Shown: positions 1-9,322, counted from the stretch's first letter. The stretch: 64,000 bases of DNA from Exiguobacterium sp. AM39-5BH (GCF_003467445.1 NZ_QSGS01000009.1:11334-75333), one strand, 5' to 3'. Translations and numbers: made by a program. The notes: generated by a model from the letters alone, not told the origin.

Positions 1-1
1 A

Positions 2-202
2 AATGCCGTAGAACGGAACCGGATGAAACGATTGATGCGTGAATCGCTTCGCTTGCTCGAACCGAACGTAGCTCCGCACAATTATGTCATCATTGCGCGC
101 AAACCAGCGACGTCGCTGACGCAAGATGAAGTGACGGAAAGCTTGAAACATGCACTCAAACGGGCTAAAGTTTGGAAACAGAGACAAGTCGATCGATCAT
201 AA
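2..202 (+). CDS. rnpA: ribonuclease P protein component, C-terminal part
   Basis: This is the last 66 residues of the protein subunit of RNase P, which helps the catalytic RNA trim tRNA 5' leaders. The 5' part lies outside the window. The visible sequence opens with NAVERNRMKRLMRE, the conserved RNR motif that contacts the RNA, and continues with the family's YVIIARK strand. It ends at TAA 200-202. The following yidC is the usual neighbour in Bacillota (rpmH-rnpA-yidC), which places the origin just to the left. Confidence 0.9.
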   Translation, partial: NAVERNRMKRLMRESLRLLEPNVAPHNYVIIARKPATSLTQDEVTESLKHALKRAKVWKQRQVDRS

Positions 203-304
203 CAATCCGAGCTCGTTCTTTCATATATAACGCGAACTAATTAGGATTGACCGATAGACGTGTGATGGAACAAAAGAATCGATAAAGAAAGCGTAGGAGG
301 AACT

Positions 305-1165
305 ATGAGCAAAAAGCTAAAATTAGGATTGTTGGCCGTCATGACCGGCGTCATCATGTTGATGGCTGGTTGTGTCGACCCATCGACGATCCAAGGAGAG
401 CCGATTACGGCTGAGACGGAAGGCTTCTGGTCAAAATACTTTGTTTGGCCGTTGGCATGGTTGTTGAAAGAAGTGGCTTATTTGATCGGTGGGACGTGGC
501 AGTATGGCTTCTCAATCATCGTCGCGACGATTATCGTCCGCCTCTTGATTTTACCGCTTATGATCAAGCAGACGAAGAGCATGGGGGCGATGCAAGTGTT
601 GCAGCCGGAAATGCTCAAGCTTCGCGAGAAGTACAGTTCGAAAGACCAAGAGACACAACGTAAGCTCCAAGAAGAAATGATGAAAATGTATCAAGAGTAT
701 CAAATCAACCCGCTCGCGGGCTGCTTACCAATCTTGATTCAAATGCCGATCCTCTTTGCATTCTACGATGCGATCCGTCGGACGCCTGAAATCTTCGAAG
801 CACGTTTCCTCTGGTTCGACCTCGGGGCACCAGATCCGACGTTCGTCTTGCCAATTCTCGCGGCAATCTTGACGTTTTTACAGCAAAAAATCTCAATGGC
901 GGGCCAAGAACAGAACCCGCAATTGAAAATGATGCTCTACATCTTCCCCGTGATGATTTTCGTCATGTCGATTACGCTTCCGGCCGCCCTTTCGATGTAC
1001 TGGGTCGTCGGTTACATCATCTCGATCATCGTGACGATGGCAATCATGCTGCCGATGCGTGAGAAGATGAAAGTCCAAGCTGAAGCGAAAATCGCGGCGA
1101 AAGAAGCAGAACGTGCCGCCCTCGCAGAAGAAGAGAAAAAGACAAAAAAGAAAAAGCGTAAATAA
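305..1165 (+). CDS. yidC: membrane protein insertase YidC (SpoIIIJ type, lipoprotein)
   Basis: Inserts and folds membrane proteins, alone or with SecYEG. The 286 residues fit the short Gram-positive YidC form without the large periplasmic domain. The N-terminus is a lipoprotein signal ending in LMAGC (Cys23). The region around residues 60-250 holds the five-helix core, with GCLPILIQMPILFAFY in the middle and a hydrophilic hairpin before it. The C-terminus is strongly basic (KKTKKKKRK), as expected for ribosome contact. The ATG follows GGAGGAACT. In Bacillus the next gene is jag; here jag is missing and a terminator follows. Confidence 0.95.
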   Translation: MSKKLKLGLLAVMTGVIMLMAGCVDPSTIQGEPITAETEGFWSKYFVWPLAWLLKEVAYLIGGTWQYGFSIIVATIIVRLLILPLMIKQTKSMGAMQVLQPEMLKLREKYSSKDQETQRKLQEEMMKMYQEYQINPLAGCLPILIQMPILFAFYDAIRRTPEIFEARFLWFDLGAPDPTFVLPILAAILTFLQQKISMAGQEQNPQLKMMLYIFPVMIFVMSITLPAALSMYWVVGYIISIIVTMAIMLPMREKMKVQAEAKIAAKEAERAALAEEEKKTKKKKRK

Positions 1166-1167
1166 GT

Positions 1168-1204
1168 GCTAAGGCTGTGGATCACCAATCCTCAGCCTTT
1201 TTTG
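1168..1204 (+). terminator. Rho-independent terminator after yidC
   Basis: AGGCTG-GGA pairs with TCC-CAGCCT, followed by a T run. It lies directly after the yidC stop and separates yidC from the next gene. Confidence 0.6.
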
Positions 1205-1285
1205 TCGTTCGGGATAGATCAAGCCGAAATCCGGGAATAATCTAAGTGGTGGTCGAAATCGTCGAATCAGAAGGGGGTCTTTCAT

Positions 1286-1828
1286 ATGGAGACGCTTATC
1301 AAACGGTTGGAACGGTCGACATTCATTCAGGCAGCACTTTATGTCATCATCGGTTTACTCATCATCTTATATCCACGTTTCTTTTTTGATGCGATTGTCT
1401 ATGTGGTCGCGGCTTATTTTGCCATCATCGGTCTAATCGCCATCGTTCAAGGGTTGCGCCACAAACGAAACGGCCTCCCACCCGGCTTTTTTATGGGAAT
1501 CATCTATCTATTGATCGCCTTGATCGTCTTTTTCTTCGCCGAGACGTTAGCGAGCCTGCTTCCAATCTTCATCGGTGCCCTCTTCTTGTTCGGGGGGATC
1601 ATCCGGTTGATTCAAGCCGTCGGATTTCGCCGGACGATCGCCAATCGGTGGATGTACTTCATGCTGAGCAGTCTATTGTGGATTGGGATTGGCCTGCTCA
1701 TGTTGGCGAACCCGTTCGATAGCCTGCTCGTCTTGTTCCAATTGTTCGGCGGTTTTCTCATCGTCGTCGGGGTGATCGAATGGGTGCTCTATTTCACGCT
1801 CCGCTCGTCGAGACGTCAGCAAGCATAA
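1286..1828 (+). CDS. HdeD/DUF308-family membrane protein
   Basis: A 180-residue very hydrophobic protein with about six transmembrane segments arranged as three helix pairs, as in the HdeD/DUF308 family (function unknown in Bacillota; E. coli HdeD is linked to acid stress). Each pair has the glycine-rich pattern seen in LYVIIGLLIILYPRFFFD and IGIGLLMLANPFDSL. The start is ATG 1286 behind AAGGGGGT. It stands alone between terminators, in the place where jag would be expected. No function can be assigned from the sequence. Confidence 0.75.
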   Translation: METLIKRLERSTFIQAALYVIIGLLIILYPRFFFDAIVYVVAAYFAIIGLIAIVQGLRHKRNGLPPGFFMGIIYLLIALIVFFFAETLASLLPIFIGALFLFGGIIRLIQAVGFRRTIANRWMYFMLSSLLWIGIGLLMLANPFDSLLVLFQLFGGFLIVVGVIEWVLYFTLRSSRRQQA

Positions 1829-1831
1829 ACG

Positions 1832-1861
1832 AAAGCCGCTCACATCAGGAGCGGCTTTTTT
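1832..1861. terminator. bidirectional terminator between convergent genes
   Basis: GCCGCTC (1835-1841) pairs with GAGCGGC (1849-1855), flanked by an A run on the left and six Ts on the right. It serves the DUF308 gene and lies over the last codons of the convergent nucleotidyltransferase gene, whose stop codon falls in the loop. Confidence 0.85.
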
Positions 1862-2597
1862 CACGGGTGACGAGTCGGTCCAAAAACGGACGAATCACTT
1901 CGAACGCAACGGTCGTCTCGAAGAAGGGACGCTCGGCTTCGAGACGGGAGATATACCAGCGAGCGGCTGTCGCATGATGGTCGGGTGTCAACGCTTCATA
2001 AAAGGTCCGGATTTCAATCTGCTGCCGGGCGGCCACGTCTTTCAACCCGAGCGCGGCCCGTTCAGGTTCATAGTGAGCGGCAAGTGCGTAAGCGAAATGA
2101 CTCATGCCTTGCCGGAGCATCTCGACGGCCCAGACATCGTTGCCGCGGTCACGGGCTTTCGTATATTGGAAAAAGAACCAAATCGCATCAAACACGTGTC
2201 CGCTCAAATTTTCAACAGATAAAGTGAGCGAACTCGGGTGATGTTGCAGTCGGTGTTCTGGATCGTACAGCACCGTAATTGTGTCTTGATGGTTCAACGT
2301 GTCCGCCGTCACCGTGAAGAAGTCGAGATGCAAGAAATCATCATAGACGACGATCAGTTGCGGGGCCACGATATCGATTTCGTCCTCGAGCAGGATCGGG
2401 CGATATGTGGCCAGATGGTCGCGGCGGCGCGGCAAGAACTCATTCAGGCTGTCAGGGGCGACCATGACGTACAAGTCGACATCGGAATGTTCGTCCGCTT
2501 CACCACGTCCGAACGATCCTTTCAAGAAAATGGCCTGCACATCCGTGTCGGAGATGAGGCTGTCGGTCAATGTGGCGATGGCATCTTGCTGTCGCAT
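1845..2597 (-). CDS. nucleotidyltransferase-domain protein
   Basis: A 250-residue protein with the minimal nucleotidyltransferase signature near the N-terminus: KGSFGRGEADEHSDVDLYV, the GS-x10-DxD pattern that binds NTP and metal. The rest (residues 110-250) is helical and may bind a small-molecule or protein substrate, as in aminoglycoside nucleotidyltransferases or MNT-type enzymes. The substrate is unknown. It points against mnmE and yidC and interrupts the usual yidC-jag-mnmE order. A second gene with the same GS-x-D-x-D motif lies at 35874-36647, but the two proteins are otherwise dissimilar. Confidence 0.7.
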   Translation of the reverse strand: MRQQDAIATLTDSLISDTDVQAIFLKGSFGRGEADEHSDVDLYVMVAPDSLNEFLPRRRDHLATYRPILLEDEIDIVAPQLIVVYDDFLHLDFFTVTADTLNHQDTITVLYDPEHRLQHHPSSLTLSVENLSGHVFDAIWFFFQYTKARDRGNDVWAVEMLRQGMSHFAYALAAHYEPERAALGLKDVAARQQIEIRTFYEALTPDHHATAARWYISRLEAERPFFETTVAFEVIRPFLDRLVTREKSRS

Positions 2598-2683
2598 TTC
2601 ATCACGTCCTCCATGGAAATATATTCCTTTATTGTACTAAAGTAATTCCTTGAAATGCAACCGTTGCTCGAGAGGTCGGACTC

Positions 2684-2712
2684 TTTCGTTCGAGACAAAT
2701 ATCGTGTATAGT
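2684..2712 (+). promoter_or_regulatory. possible promoter of the mnmE operon
   Basis: A good -10 (TATAGT, 2707-2712) lies 17 bp after a weak -35 (TTTCGT, 2684-2689). It is the only sigma-A-like -10 I see between the divergent nucleotidyltransferase gene and mnmE. Confidence 0.4.
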
Positions 2713-2764
2713 AGGTGCGTTATGCATAAGATAGAGGAAGTAGTAAGAAGTATGGGAGGGAAAG

Positions 2765-4147
2765 ATGATGCTAGAGTTTGACACGATTACGGCGATTTCG
2801 ACGCCGATGGGTGAAGGGGCAATCGGAATCGTCCGCTTGTCCGGTGACCGCGCCGTCGAGACGGTGGGCCGTGTGTTTTCTGGAAAAGATTTGACGAAAG
2901 TGGAGTCACATACGATCCATTACGGAAAATTGAAACGTCCTGGCACGGACGAGGTCGTCGATGAAGTCATGGTGAGCATCATGCGCGCACCGAAGACGTT
3001 CACGCGAGAAGACGTCGTCGAAATCAATTGCCACGGAGGAATCGTCGCGGTCAATCGTGTCCTCGAACTGATTCTTGAACAACCGGACATCCGCTTGGCA
3101 GAACCGGGCGAGTTCACGAAACGCGCCTTTTTAAATGGACGCATCGATTTGTCGCAAGCAGAAGCCGTCATGGATTTGATTCGTGCCAAAACGGATCGGG
3201 CCATGAACGTCGCCATGTCACAAATGGAAGGACGTTTGTCACGGCTTGTCCGCGAGTTGCGTCAATTGTTGCTTGAGACGATTGCGGCGGTCGAGGTCAA
3301 TATCGACTACCCGGAATACGACGCCGAAGAGATGACCCAGGCCATCGTCGAAGACAAGGCGGGCGAAGTGAAGCGTGTGCTCGAGCAACTGCTTGAGACG
3401 GCGCGACAAGGGAAAATCTTGCGGGAAGGTCTCGCGACAGCGATTATCGGTCGGCCGAACGTCGGCAAGTCATCGCTCATGAACACGCTCGTTCAAGAGA
3501 CGAAAGCGATTGTCACGGAAATCGCCGGGACGACACGCGATACGATTGAAGAGTATGTGAACGTCAAAGGCGTTCCGCTCAAATTGATTGATACGGCAGG
3601 GATTCGCGAGACGGAAGACATCGTCGAGCGGATCGGTGTCGAGAAATCGCGCAAGGCGCTCACGGGCGCGGACTTGATTTTGCTCGTCTTGAACGGGCAC
3701 GAAGGTCTGACTATCGAGGATGAGGCCTTGTTTGAGGCGATTGCTGGTATGAATGCGATCATCATCATCAATAAGACGGACTTGCCACAAAGTATGGATT
3801 CTTCTAAGCTGGAGAAACTAGCGGCAGGTCGCCCGATCGTGGCGACGTCTCTCTTATTAGAAGAGGGAATCGACGCATTGGAGAAGGCGATCTCGAACTT
3901 GTTCTTCGCTAAAGGCGTCGAATCACAGGATATGACATATATCTCGAACGCACGACACATTCAACTCATCAAACGGACGATCGAACAAATCGATGAGGCG
4001 CTCGGAAGTGCCGTCATGAATTTGCCGATCGATATGGTCCAAATCGATTTACGACGGGCGTGGGACACGCTCGGCGAGATCAACGGGGACACCGTTCAAG
4101 AAAGTTTGATTGATCAACTCTTTTCACAGTTTTGTCTTGGGAAATAA
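2765..4147 (+). CDS. mnmE: tRNA modification GTPase MnmE
   Basis: With MnmG, forms the complex that adds (carboxymethyl)aminomethyl groups to U34 of certain tRNAs, using formyl-tetrahydrofolate. The 460 residues match the family length. The N-terminal folate-binding domain begins [22 protein letters not shown]. The inserted G domain shows GRPNVGKSS (P-loop), DTAGIRET (G3) and NKTDL (G4). The protein ends in CLGK, the conserved C-terminal CxGK with its essential cysteine. ATG 2765 follows GGGAGGG; ATG 2768 is an equally possible start. mnmG follows after 15 bp, an operon pair. Confidence 0.97.
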   Translation: MMLEFDTITAISTPMGEGAIGIVRLSGDRAVETVGRVFSGKDLTKVESHTIHYGKLKRPGTDEVVDEVMVSIMRAPKTFTREDVVEINCHGGIVAVNRVLELILEQPDIRLAEPGEFTKRAFLNGRIDLSQAEAVMDLIRAKTDRAMNVAMSQMEGRLSRLVRELRQLLLETIAAVEVNIDYPEYDAEEMTQAIVEDKAGEVKRVLEQLLETARQGKILREGLATAIIGRPNVGKSSLMNTLVQETKAIVTEIAGTTRDTIEEYVNVKGVPLKLIDTAGIRETEDIVERIGVEKSRKALTGADLILLVLNGHEGLTIEDEALFEAIAGMNAIIIINKTDLPQSMDSSKLEKLAAGRPIVATSLLLEEGIDALEKAISNLFFAKGVESQDMTYISNARHIQLIKRTIEQIDEALGSAVMNLPIDMVQIDLRRAWDTLGEINGDTVQESLIDQLFSQFCLGK

Positions 4148-4162
4148 TAAGGAGGAACAACT

Positions 4163-6049
4163 ATGGCTTACACGGCAGGCGAGTTTGATGTCATCGTCAT
4201 CGGAGCCGGTCATGCAGGGATCGAGGCCGCACTGGCGTCGGCACGCATGGGCGCGAAAACGGCGATGCTCACGATGAATCCGGATATGGTCGGATTCATG
4301 TACTGCAACCCATCGATCGGTGGTCCCGCGAAAGGAATCGTCGTTCGCGAAATCGATGCCCTCGGCGGCGAGATGGCGAAAGCGATTGATGCGACGTACA
4401 TTCAAATGAAGATGCTCAACACATCGAAAGGTCCTGCGGTGCGCGCATTACGGGCGCAAGCGGACAAATTTCAATACCAAAATCATATGAAGAAAGTGCT
4501 TGAAGACGAACCGAACCTATTGCTTCGCCAAGCGCTCGTCGAACGACTTCTTATCGAAGACGGTAAAGTCGCCGGCGTCGTCACAAATACCGGTTCGGAG
4601 TACCGTTCGAAAGCGGTCATCGTCACGACCGGCACGTTCATGCGCGGTCAAATCATCATCGGCGAATTGTCGTACGAGAGCGGTCCGAACAACCAGATGC
4701 CTTCGGTCGAATTGTCGAAGCATTTAGAAGAGCTCGGGCTCGAACTCGTCCGTTTCAAGACGGGGACACCGCCACGCATCGACGGCAAGACGATCGATTA
4801 CTCGAAAACGGAAATTCAACCAGGGGACGACAATCCGTCGCTCTTCTCGTACACGTCGACGGACCTCAATCCGATCGAGCAAATCCCGTGCTGGCTCACA
4901 TATACGAGTGAACGGACGCATCAGTTGATCGATGAGAACTTGCACCGTTCGCCGATGTACTCGGGTGCCATCAAAGGGACGGGCCCGCGTTACTGCCCAT
5001 CGATTGAAGATAAGGTCGTCCGTTTCAACGATAAACCGCGTCACCAAATCTTTCTCGAGCCAGAAGGACGTGACACGGAAGAAATCTATGTGCAAGGCTT
5101 CTCGACGAGTATGCCGGAAGACGTCCAGCATCAAATGCTCCGGACGATTCCAGGGCTCGAGAACTCCGAGATGATGCGCCCGGGATATGCGATTGAGTAC
5201 GATGCGGTCGTCCCGACACAGCTCTGGCCGACACTCGAGACGAAAACGGTCGAAGGACTGTTCACGGCAGGTCAAATCAACGGGACGAGCGGCTATGAAG
5301 AAGCGGCCGGACAAGGCATCATGGCCGGAATCAACGCCGCGTGTAAAGTGCTCGGCAAAGACCCGGTCATCTTAGACCGCTCACAGGCGTATATCGGGGT
5401 CTTGATTGACGATCTCGTGACGAAAGGGACGAACGAGCCGTACCGTTTGCTCACATCACGTGCTGAATATCGGTTGCTTCTGCGCCATGACAATGCGGAC
5501 CTTCGCTTGAGTGACATCGGCCATGAAGTCGGTCTATTGTCATCAAAGCGTCATGCGCATCTTGAAGACAAACGCTCTGCCATCGCGGCAGAAGTGAAAC
5601 GTCTCAACGGACTCGTCATCAAACCGTCAGCTGACGTGAACGCTGTGCTTGAAGAAATCGGCGCGAATCCGCTCAAAGAAGCGACGCATGCCAATATCCT
5701 CTTGAAGCGCCCTGAAGTGACGTACGCGACGCTCATGCGCATTGCACCGGCCCCAATCGAAGTGCCGTTCGAAGTGGCCGAGCAAGTCGAGATTCAAGTG
5801 AAATACGAAGGCTACATCTCGAAGCAGCTCGAGCAAGTCGAGAAGATGCGTCGGATGGAAGAAAAACGGATTCCGGAGAAACTTGATTATGATGCAATCG
5901 GTGGTCTGGCGACGGAAGCGAAACAAAAACTAAAACAAGTTCGTCCGCTCTCGATTGGACAAGCGTCACGTATTTCCGGGGTAAACCCGGCGGACGTCTC
6001 GATCCTTCTTGTCTATATCGAGCAAGGACAATACGCGACAGTGGAGTGA
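4163..6049 (+). CDS. mnmG: tRNA uridine-5-carboxymethylaminomethyl modification enzyme MnmG
   Basis: FAD-dependent partner of MnmE in wobble-uridine modification. 628 residues, the normal length. The N-terminal Rossmann motif is [19 protein letters not shown]. The [10 protein letters not shown] loop, the GTFMRG segment and the late FAD-binding [21 protein letters not shown] are intact. The C-terminal helical domain, which binds MnmE, ends in [25 protein letters not shown]. The start follows AAGGAGGAACA. The stop is 4 bp before the rsmG start, so the two are translationally linked. Confidence 0.97.
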   Translation: MAYTAGEFDVIVIGAGHAGIEAALASARMGAKTAMLTMNPDMVGFMYCNPSIGGPAKGIVVREIDALGGEMAKAIDATYIQMKMLNTSKGPAVRALRAQADKFQYQNHMKKVLEDEPNLLLRQALVERLLIEDGKVAGVVTNTGSEYRSKAVIVTTGTFMRGQIIIGELSYESGPNNQMPSVELSKHLEELGLELVRFKTGTPPRIDGKTIDYSKTEIQPGDDNPSLFSYTSTDLNPIEQIPCWLTYTSERTHQLIDENLHRSPMYSGAIKGTGPRYCPSIEDKVVRFNDKPRHQIFLEPEGRDTEEIYVQGFSTSMPEDVQHQMLRTIPGLENSEMMRPGYAIEYDAVVPTQLWPTLETKTVEGLFTAGQINGTSGYEEAAGQGIMAGINAACKVLGKDPVILDRSQAYIGVLIDDLVTKGTNEPYRLLTSRAEYRLLLRHDNADLRLSDIGHEVGLLSSKRHAHLEDKRSAIAAEVKRLNGLVIKPSADVNAVLEEIGANPLKEATHANILLKRPEVTYATLMRIAPAPIEVPFEVAEQVEIQVKYEGYISKQLEQVEKMRRMEEKRIPEKLDYDAIGGLATEAKQKLKQVRPLSIGQASRISGVNPADVSILLVYIEQGQYATVE

Positions 6050-6053
6050 AACG

Positions 6054-6770
6054 ATGAACCAATCCCAATTTATTGAGGCATTGCAGGCAGAAGGGTTCGA
6101 ATTGAGCGATAAACAACTCGCTCAGTTCGAACTGTATTTCGAGATGCTCGTCGAGTGGAACGAGAAAATGAATTTGACAGCGATCACAGACAAGGAAGAA
6201 GTATATTTGAAGCATTTCTATGACTCGCTCAGTGCGGCATTCCATTTCGATTTCTCAAACGTCGAGACCGTCTGTGACGTCGGTGCCGGGGCTGGATTCC
6301 CAAGCTTGCCGCTTAAAATCCTCTTCCCGCATCTTCACGTGACGATTATTGACTCGCTCAACAAGCGAATCACTTTCTTGAACGAACTCGCGCTCGCGCT
6401 CGAGTTAGAAGGTGTCGCGTTCCATCACGGACGCGCCGAAGAGTTTGGAAAAAATAAAAAATTCCGTGAACAATTTGATGTCGTGACCGCCCGTGCGGTT
6501 GCCCGGATGACAGTGCTCGCCGAGTACTGTTTGCCGCTCGCAAAAGTCGGTGGAACGTTCGTGGCGCTCAAAGCAGCGAAAGTTTCCGACGAGCTTGTCG
6601 ATGCAAAAAACGCGTTGGCCGTGCTCGGTGGAAAAGTAAAAACGACACATCAGTTCCTATTGCCAGGAGAGATGAGTGAGCGTAATATCGTAATTGTAGA
6701 TAAATTACGAAAAACGCCTGGGAAATATCCACGTAAAGCGGGAACCCCGGCGAAAGAGCCGCTAATCTGA
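6054..6770 (+). CDS. rsmG: 16S rRNA (guanine527-N7)-methyltransferase RsmG
   Basis: Methylates N7 of G527 in 16S rRNA with S-adenosylmethionine; loss gives low-level streptomycin resistance in many bacteria. 238 residues. The SAM-binding motif is [16 protein letters not shown], preceded by the typical [12 protein letters not shown] stretch. I choose ATG 6054 ([10 protein letters not shown]), 4 bp after the mnmG stop, because an upstream in-frame start would overlap mnmG and has no homologous N-terminus. The C-terminus is basic. Confidence 0.95.
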   Translation: MNQSQFIEALQAEGFELSDKQLAQFELYFEMLVEWNEKMNLTAITDKEEVYLKHFYDSLSAAFHFDFSNVETVCDVGAGAGFPSLPLKILFPHLHVTIIDSLNKRITFLNELALALELEGVAFHHGRAEEFGKNKKFREQFDVVTARAVARMTVLAEYCLPLAKVGGTFVALKAAKVSDELVDAKNALAVLGGKVKTTHQFLLPGEMSERNIVIVDKLRKTPGKYPRKAGTPAKEPLI

Positions 6771-6777
6771 GCGATAT

Positions 6778-6793
6778 GGTTTCACGTGAAACT
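6778..6793. promoter_or_regulatory. parS: parS centromere site
   Basis: The 14-bp palindrome GTTTCACGTGAAAC (6779-6792) is a perfect core of the Spo0J/ParB binding site TGTTTCACGTGAAACA; the 16-mer matches at 14 positions. It lies between rsmG and noc, 1 kb from parB, in the origin region where parS sites cluster. Confidence 0.93.
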
Positions 6794-6795
6794 AA

Positions 6796-6827
6796 AAGCA
6801 GATTCCGGTCGTGGAATCTGCTTATTT
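6796..6827 (+). terminator. terminator between rsmG and noc
   Basis: Eleven paired bases (AAGCAGATTCC with GGAATCTGCTT) around a GGTCGT loop, followed by ATTTT. It ends the mnmE-mnmG-rsmG unit. It also shows that the real noc start lies downstream. Confidence 0.85.
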
Positions 6828-6847
6828 TACATAGAGGGGTGCCGACG

Positions 6848-7726
6848 TTGAAGAAAACATTTGTTAAACTGTTCGGACGTCGTCCGGAAGTAGCCGTCAC
6901 GGAACTGGCAGAAGTCAAACCGAATGACACTGTCCAAGAAATCGCCTTATCGTTACTTCTTCCGAACCGTTATCAACCACGTAAAGTATTCGAGCCGGCT
7001 AAAATTGAAGAATTGGCTGTCACGATTGACGAGCATGGTCTCTTGCAACCGATTGTCGTTCGCAAGGCAGACGATGACCGCTATGAGATTATCGCCGGGG
7101 AGCGTCGGTTCCGTGCCGCCAAGTCGCTCGGGTGGTCTGTTATTCCGGCAATCGTCCGTGAGATGGATGACGATACGACAGCTGCTTTAGCATTGATTGA
7201 AAACTTGCAACGAGAACAGCTCAGTCCGATCGAGGAGGCAGAGGCATATGACCGTCTGCTCGCGATGAACAAACTGACACAAGCCGCACTTGCGAAAAGT
7301 CTCGGAAAGAGTCAGTCGACAATTGCCAATAAATTGCGTCTGTTGAAACTACCAGAAGATGTGAAGCAATGTTTGCGTGACCGCCAAATCAATGAACGTC
7401 ACGCCCGGGCGCTCTTGCCACTTAAAGAGCCTGGTCTTCAGATTCAAGTGCTCATGGAAATTTTAGAGCAAGATTTCAATGTCAAAGAGACGGAAGAGCG
7501 CGTTGAATTTTTGATGACACCGATTGAGGAAGAGAAACGGAAACCGAAAAAACAACGCCGTCGGACGAAAAGTTTTGCCAGAGATACGCGAATCGCCATC
7601 AATACGATTCGAGACTCGGTCAGCTTGATTGGCAAAACCGGCATCGAAGTCCAAACCGAGGAAGTCGAAGAAGACGAATTTGTTGAAATTCGGATTCGAA
7701 TCCCGAAAGCACGGCCACAAAAGTGA
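6848..7726 (+). CDS. noc: nucleoid occlusion protein Noc
   Basis: ParB-family CTPase that binds Noc sites over the chromosome and blocks FtsZ assembly over the nucleoid. 292 residues with the amphipathic membrane-targeting N-terminus MKKTFVKLFGRR typical of Noc. A ParB/sulfiredoxin-like domain follows, with QPIVVRK and AGERRFRAAK (the CTP-binding GERR-type box). Next come ENLQREQLSPIEEA and a helix-turn-helix (TQAALAKSLGKSQSTIANKLRLL). I choose TTG 6848 behind GAGGGG. The longer reading starting MVSRET is only the translated parS site and would run through a terminator. Confidence 0.92.
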   Translation: MKKTFVKLFGRRPEVAVTELAEVKPNDTVQEIALSLLLPNRYQPRKVFEPAKIEELAVTIDEHGLLQPIVVRKADDDRYEIIAGERRFRAAKSLGWSVIPAIVREMDDDTTAALALIENLQREQLSPIEEAEAYDRLLAMNKLTQAALAKSLGKSQSTIANKLRLLKLPEDVKQCLRDRQINERHARALLPLKEPGLQIQVLMEILEQDFNVKETEERVEFLMTPIEEEKRKPKKQRRRTKSFARDTRIAINTIRDSVSLIGKTGIEVQTEEVEEDEFVEIRIRIPKARPQK

Positions 7727-7741
7727 GCCTGTGCTTTTTTT
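7706..7741 (+). terminator. terminator after noc
   Basis: AAAGCAC (7706-7712) pairs with GTGCTTT (7731-7737) and a T run follows. The long loop makes it a moderate candidate. Confidence 0.6.
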
Positions 7742-7768
7742 GTGGCAGTCAGATGGAATGGAGGAATC

Positions 7769-8554
7769 ATGATGGAACGGATCCCAATCAAGTACATCCG
7801 CCCGAATCCAAATCAACCCCGAAAACAGTTTGAACCGGACAAGCTAGACGAACTCAGGCAATCGATTGAGCGCTATGGTGTCTTGCAACCCATCGTCGTC
7901 CGCAAAGCGAGTGGGTTTTATGAAATCATCGCCGGAGAGCGCCGCTTTCAAGCCGCGCAACTGGCCGGCAAGACAGACATCCCGGCATTAATCGTCACGG
8001 TAGACTCGGACCGCGTCATGGAGCTTGCCTTGATTGAGAACATTCAGCGTGCCGACTTGAACGCGATTGAAGAGGCGCTCGCTTACGAACAGTTGATGCA
8101 GACGCTCGGATTGACCCAACAACAGCTTGCTGAGCGCGTTGGAAAGAGCCGGAGCCATGTGACAAATAGTCTCAGACTGCTCCGGTTGCCGAGTGCGGTC
8201 CAACATGCGGTCATGATCGGTGAGCTGACGATGGGCCACGCTCGTGCGATTACAGGTATGAAATCGGTTCAAGCGATGGAACAGATTGCCCGTCGCGTCA
8301 TCGCTGAGCAATGGACGGTCCGCCGGCTTGAACGCTATTTACAAAAAGAGAGGAGCGAAAAAAAGACGCTCAAACGCTCGAACGCCGACGTCGAAGCCGT
8401 CGAGGCGGTGCTAGCGGAACGTCTTCAAATGGATGTGTCGATTCGCTCGCGTCGAAAAGGGGGCGTCCTCGAGCTAAAGTATTTCTCACAAGATGATTTG
8501 GAACATTTGTTGGCGCTCTTATCACCTCAAGATTTTGATTCGTCGCGTGATTGA
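7769..8554 (+). CDS. parB: chromosome partitioning protein ParB (Spo0J)
   Basis: CTP-dependent sliding clamp that loads at parS and recruits SMC to the origin. 261 residues. Seen in order: the NPNQPRKQF start of the CTPase domain, GVLQPIVVRK, AGERRFQAAQLAG, ENIQRADLNAIEEA, and the DNA-binding helix-turn-helix LTQQQLAERVGKSRSHVTNSLRLLRL. The dimerisation domain is at the C-terminus. The start is ATG 7769 (MMERIPIKYI) behind TGGAGGAATC. It follows noc directly; the parA/soj gene that separates them in Bacillus is absent. The 3' end overlaps the convergent yyaC by 28 bp. Confidence 0.95.
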   Translation: MMERIPIKYIRPNPNQPRKQFEPDKLDELRQSIERYGVLQPIVVRKASGFYEIIAGERRFQAAQLAGKTDIPALIVTVDSDRVMELALIENIQRADLNAIEEALAYEQLMQTLGLTQQQLAERVGKSRSHVTNSLRLLRLPSAVQHAVMIGELTMGHARAITGMKSVQAMEQIARRVIAEQWTVRRLERYLQKERSEKKTLKRSNADVEAVEAVLAERLQMDVSIRSRRKGGVLELKYFSQDDLEHLLALLSPQDFDSSRD

Positions 8555-9162
8555 CGCAATCGGGTGATGGCTGCTTCTTCTTGATGGAGCCGTCCGATTC
8601 GTGAATCGAATTCGACGAATCCATCGGTAATGAAACGAGACAGCTCGTAGACGAGGTGGAGGCGCGTGTTTTGTAAAATCATCATTTCCATAAAACCACT
8701 AACGTTGACGACGGCCTTAATATTGTACTCACCGACCGAAGGGAGTTCTTTTTGAACACCGGCACCAGGAGCGAGCGGACCTTCCGAAAAGAAAATATAA
8801 CCGACACTCGATAATCTTCCAAGACAGGCATCGATGGCGATGATGAGGGGACGATGGAAACGTGTCTGAATCTCATGGAGCGTCTCGACGAGGTTCAAGG
8901 CATGGACTGGTTTCGTCAATGTCCCGTAAACGTGAATATTTCGCACGGATCGTTCTTCGAGGAATGTACCGACGAGCGGTCCGAGTGAATCACCGGTCGA
9001 ACGGTCAGATCCGATACAAACAAGGACAATCGGACGATGCGTCTCTTTTGCCAACTGGTCGTGCAGTTGGTCGGCAAAAAGCTTGGATCCACTCCGTTCA
9101 GTATATTCGATGAAAAAAGAGTATGGTTTATGAGGTTTAAGGCGAAACGGCATGAATCTCAT
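8527..9162 (-). CDS. yyaC: YyaC-like protein (DUF1256, GPR-like fold)
   Basis: A 211-residue member of the YyaC family, related in fold to the spore germination protease GPR. The hallmark CIGSDRSTGDSLGPLVG and the acidic IIAIDACLGR are present, followed by GPLAPGAGVQKELPSVG. In spore formers yyaC is a forespore gene beside spo0J, and the position is conserved here. Exiguobacterium is not known to sporulate, so the role here is unclear. It begins behind AGAGAGG and runs against parB, with a 28-bp overlap of the 3' ends. Confidence 0.88.
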   Translation of the reverse strand: MRFMPFRLKPHKPYSFFIEYTERSGSKLFADQLHDQLAKETHRPIVLVCIGSDRSTGDSLGPLVGTFLEERSVRNIHVYGTLTKPVHALNLVETLHEIQTRFHRPLIIAIDACLGRLSSVGYIFFSEGPLAPGAGVQKELPSVGEYNIKAVVNVSGFMEMMILQNTRLHLVYELSRFITDGFVEFDSRIGRLHQEEAAITRLRQSRDESKS

Positions 9163-9322
9163 CCTCTCTTCTAAGTTGCCTGCGTCTAGTTGCGATTGCG
9201 GAATGACACCATATTATCCCATTCCCGGAACATCGAAACTTATAACGTCCGGATGTAGAGTTTGAGAAAAATCGTCCTTTATGGTTTGATGGGTTAGAAT
9301 CTATAACGCTAGAGGTGAGAGG

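Noticed and set aside
4724..5314. Open frame of 196 codons antisense to mnmG (also 14387-14992 antisense to gdpP)
   Set aside because: Both mirror conserved genes and look like codon-usage shadows.
6776..6847. N-terminal extension of Noc beginning MVSRETKSRFRSW
   Set aside because: It is a translated parS site followed by a terminator hairpin; the TTG at 6848 has the ribosome binding site and the known Noc N-terminus.
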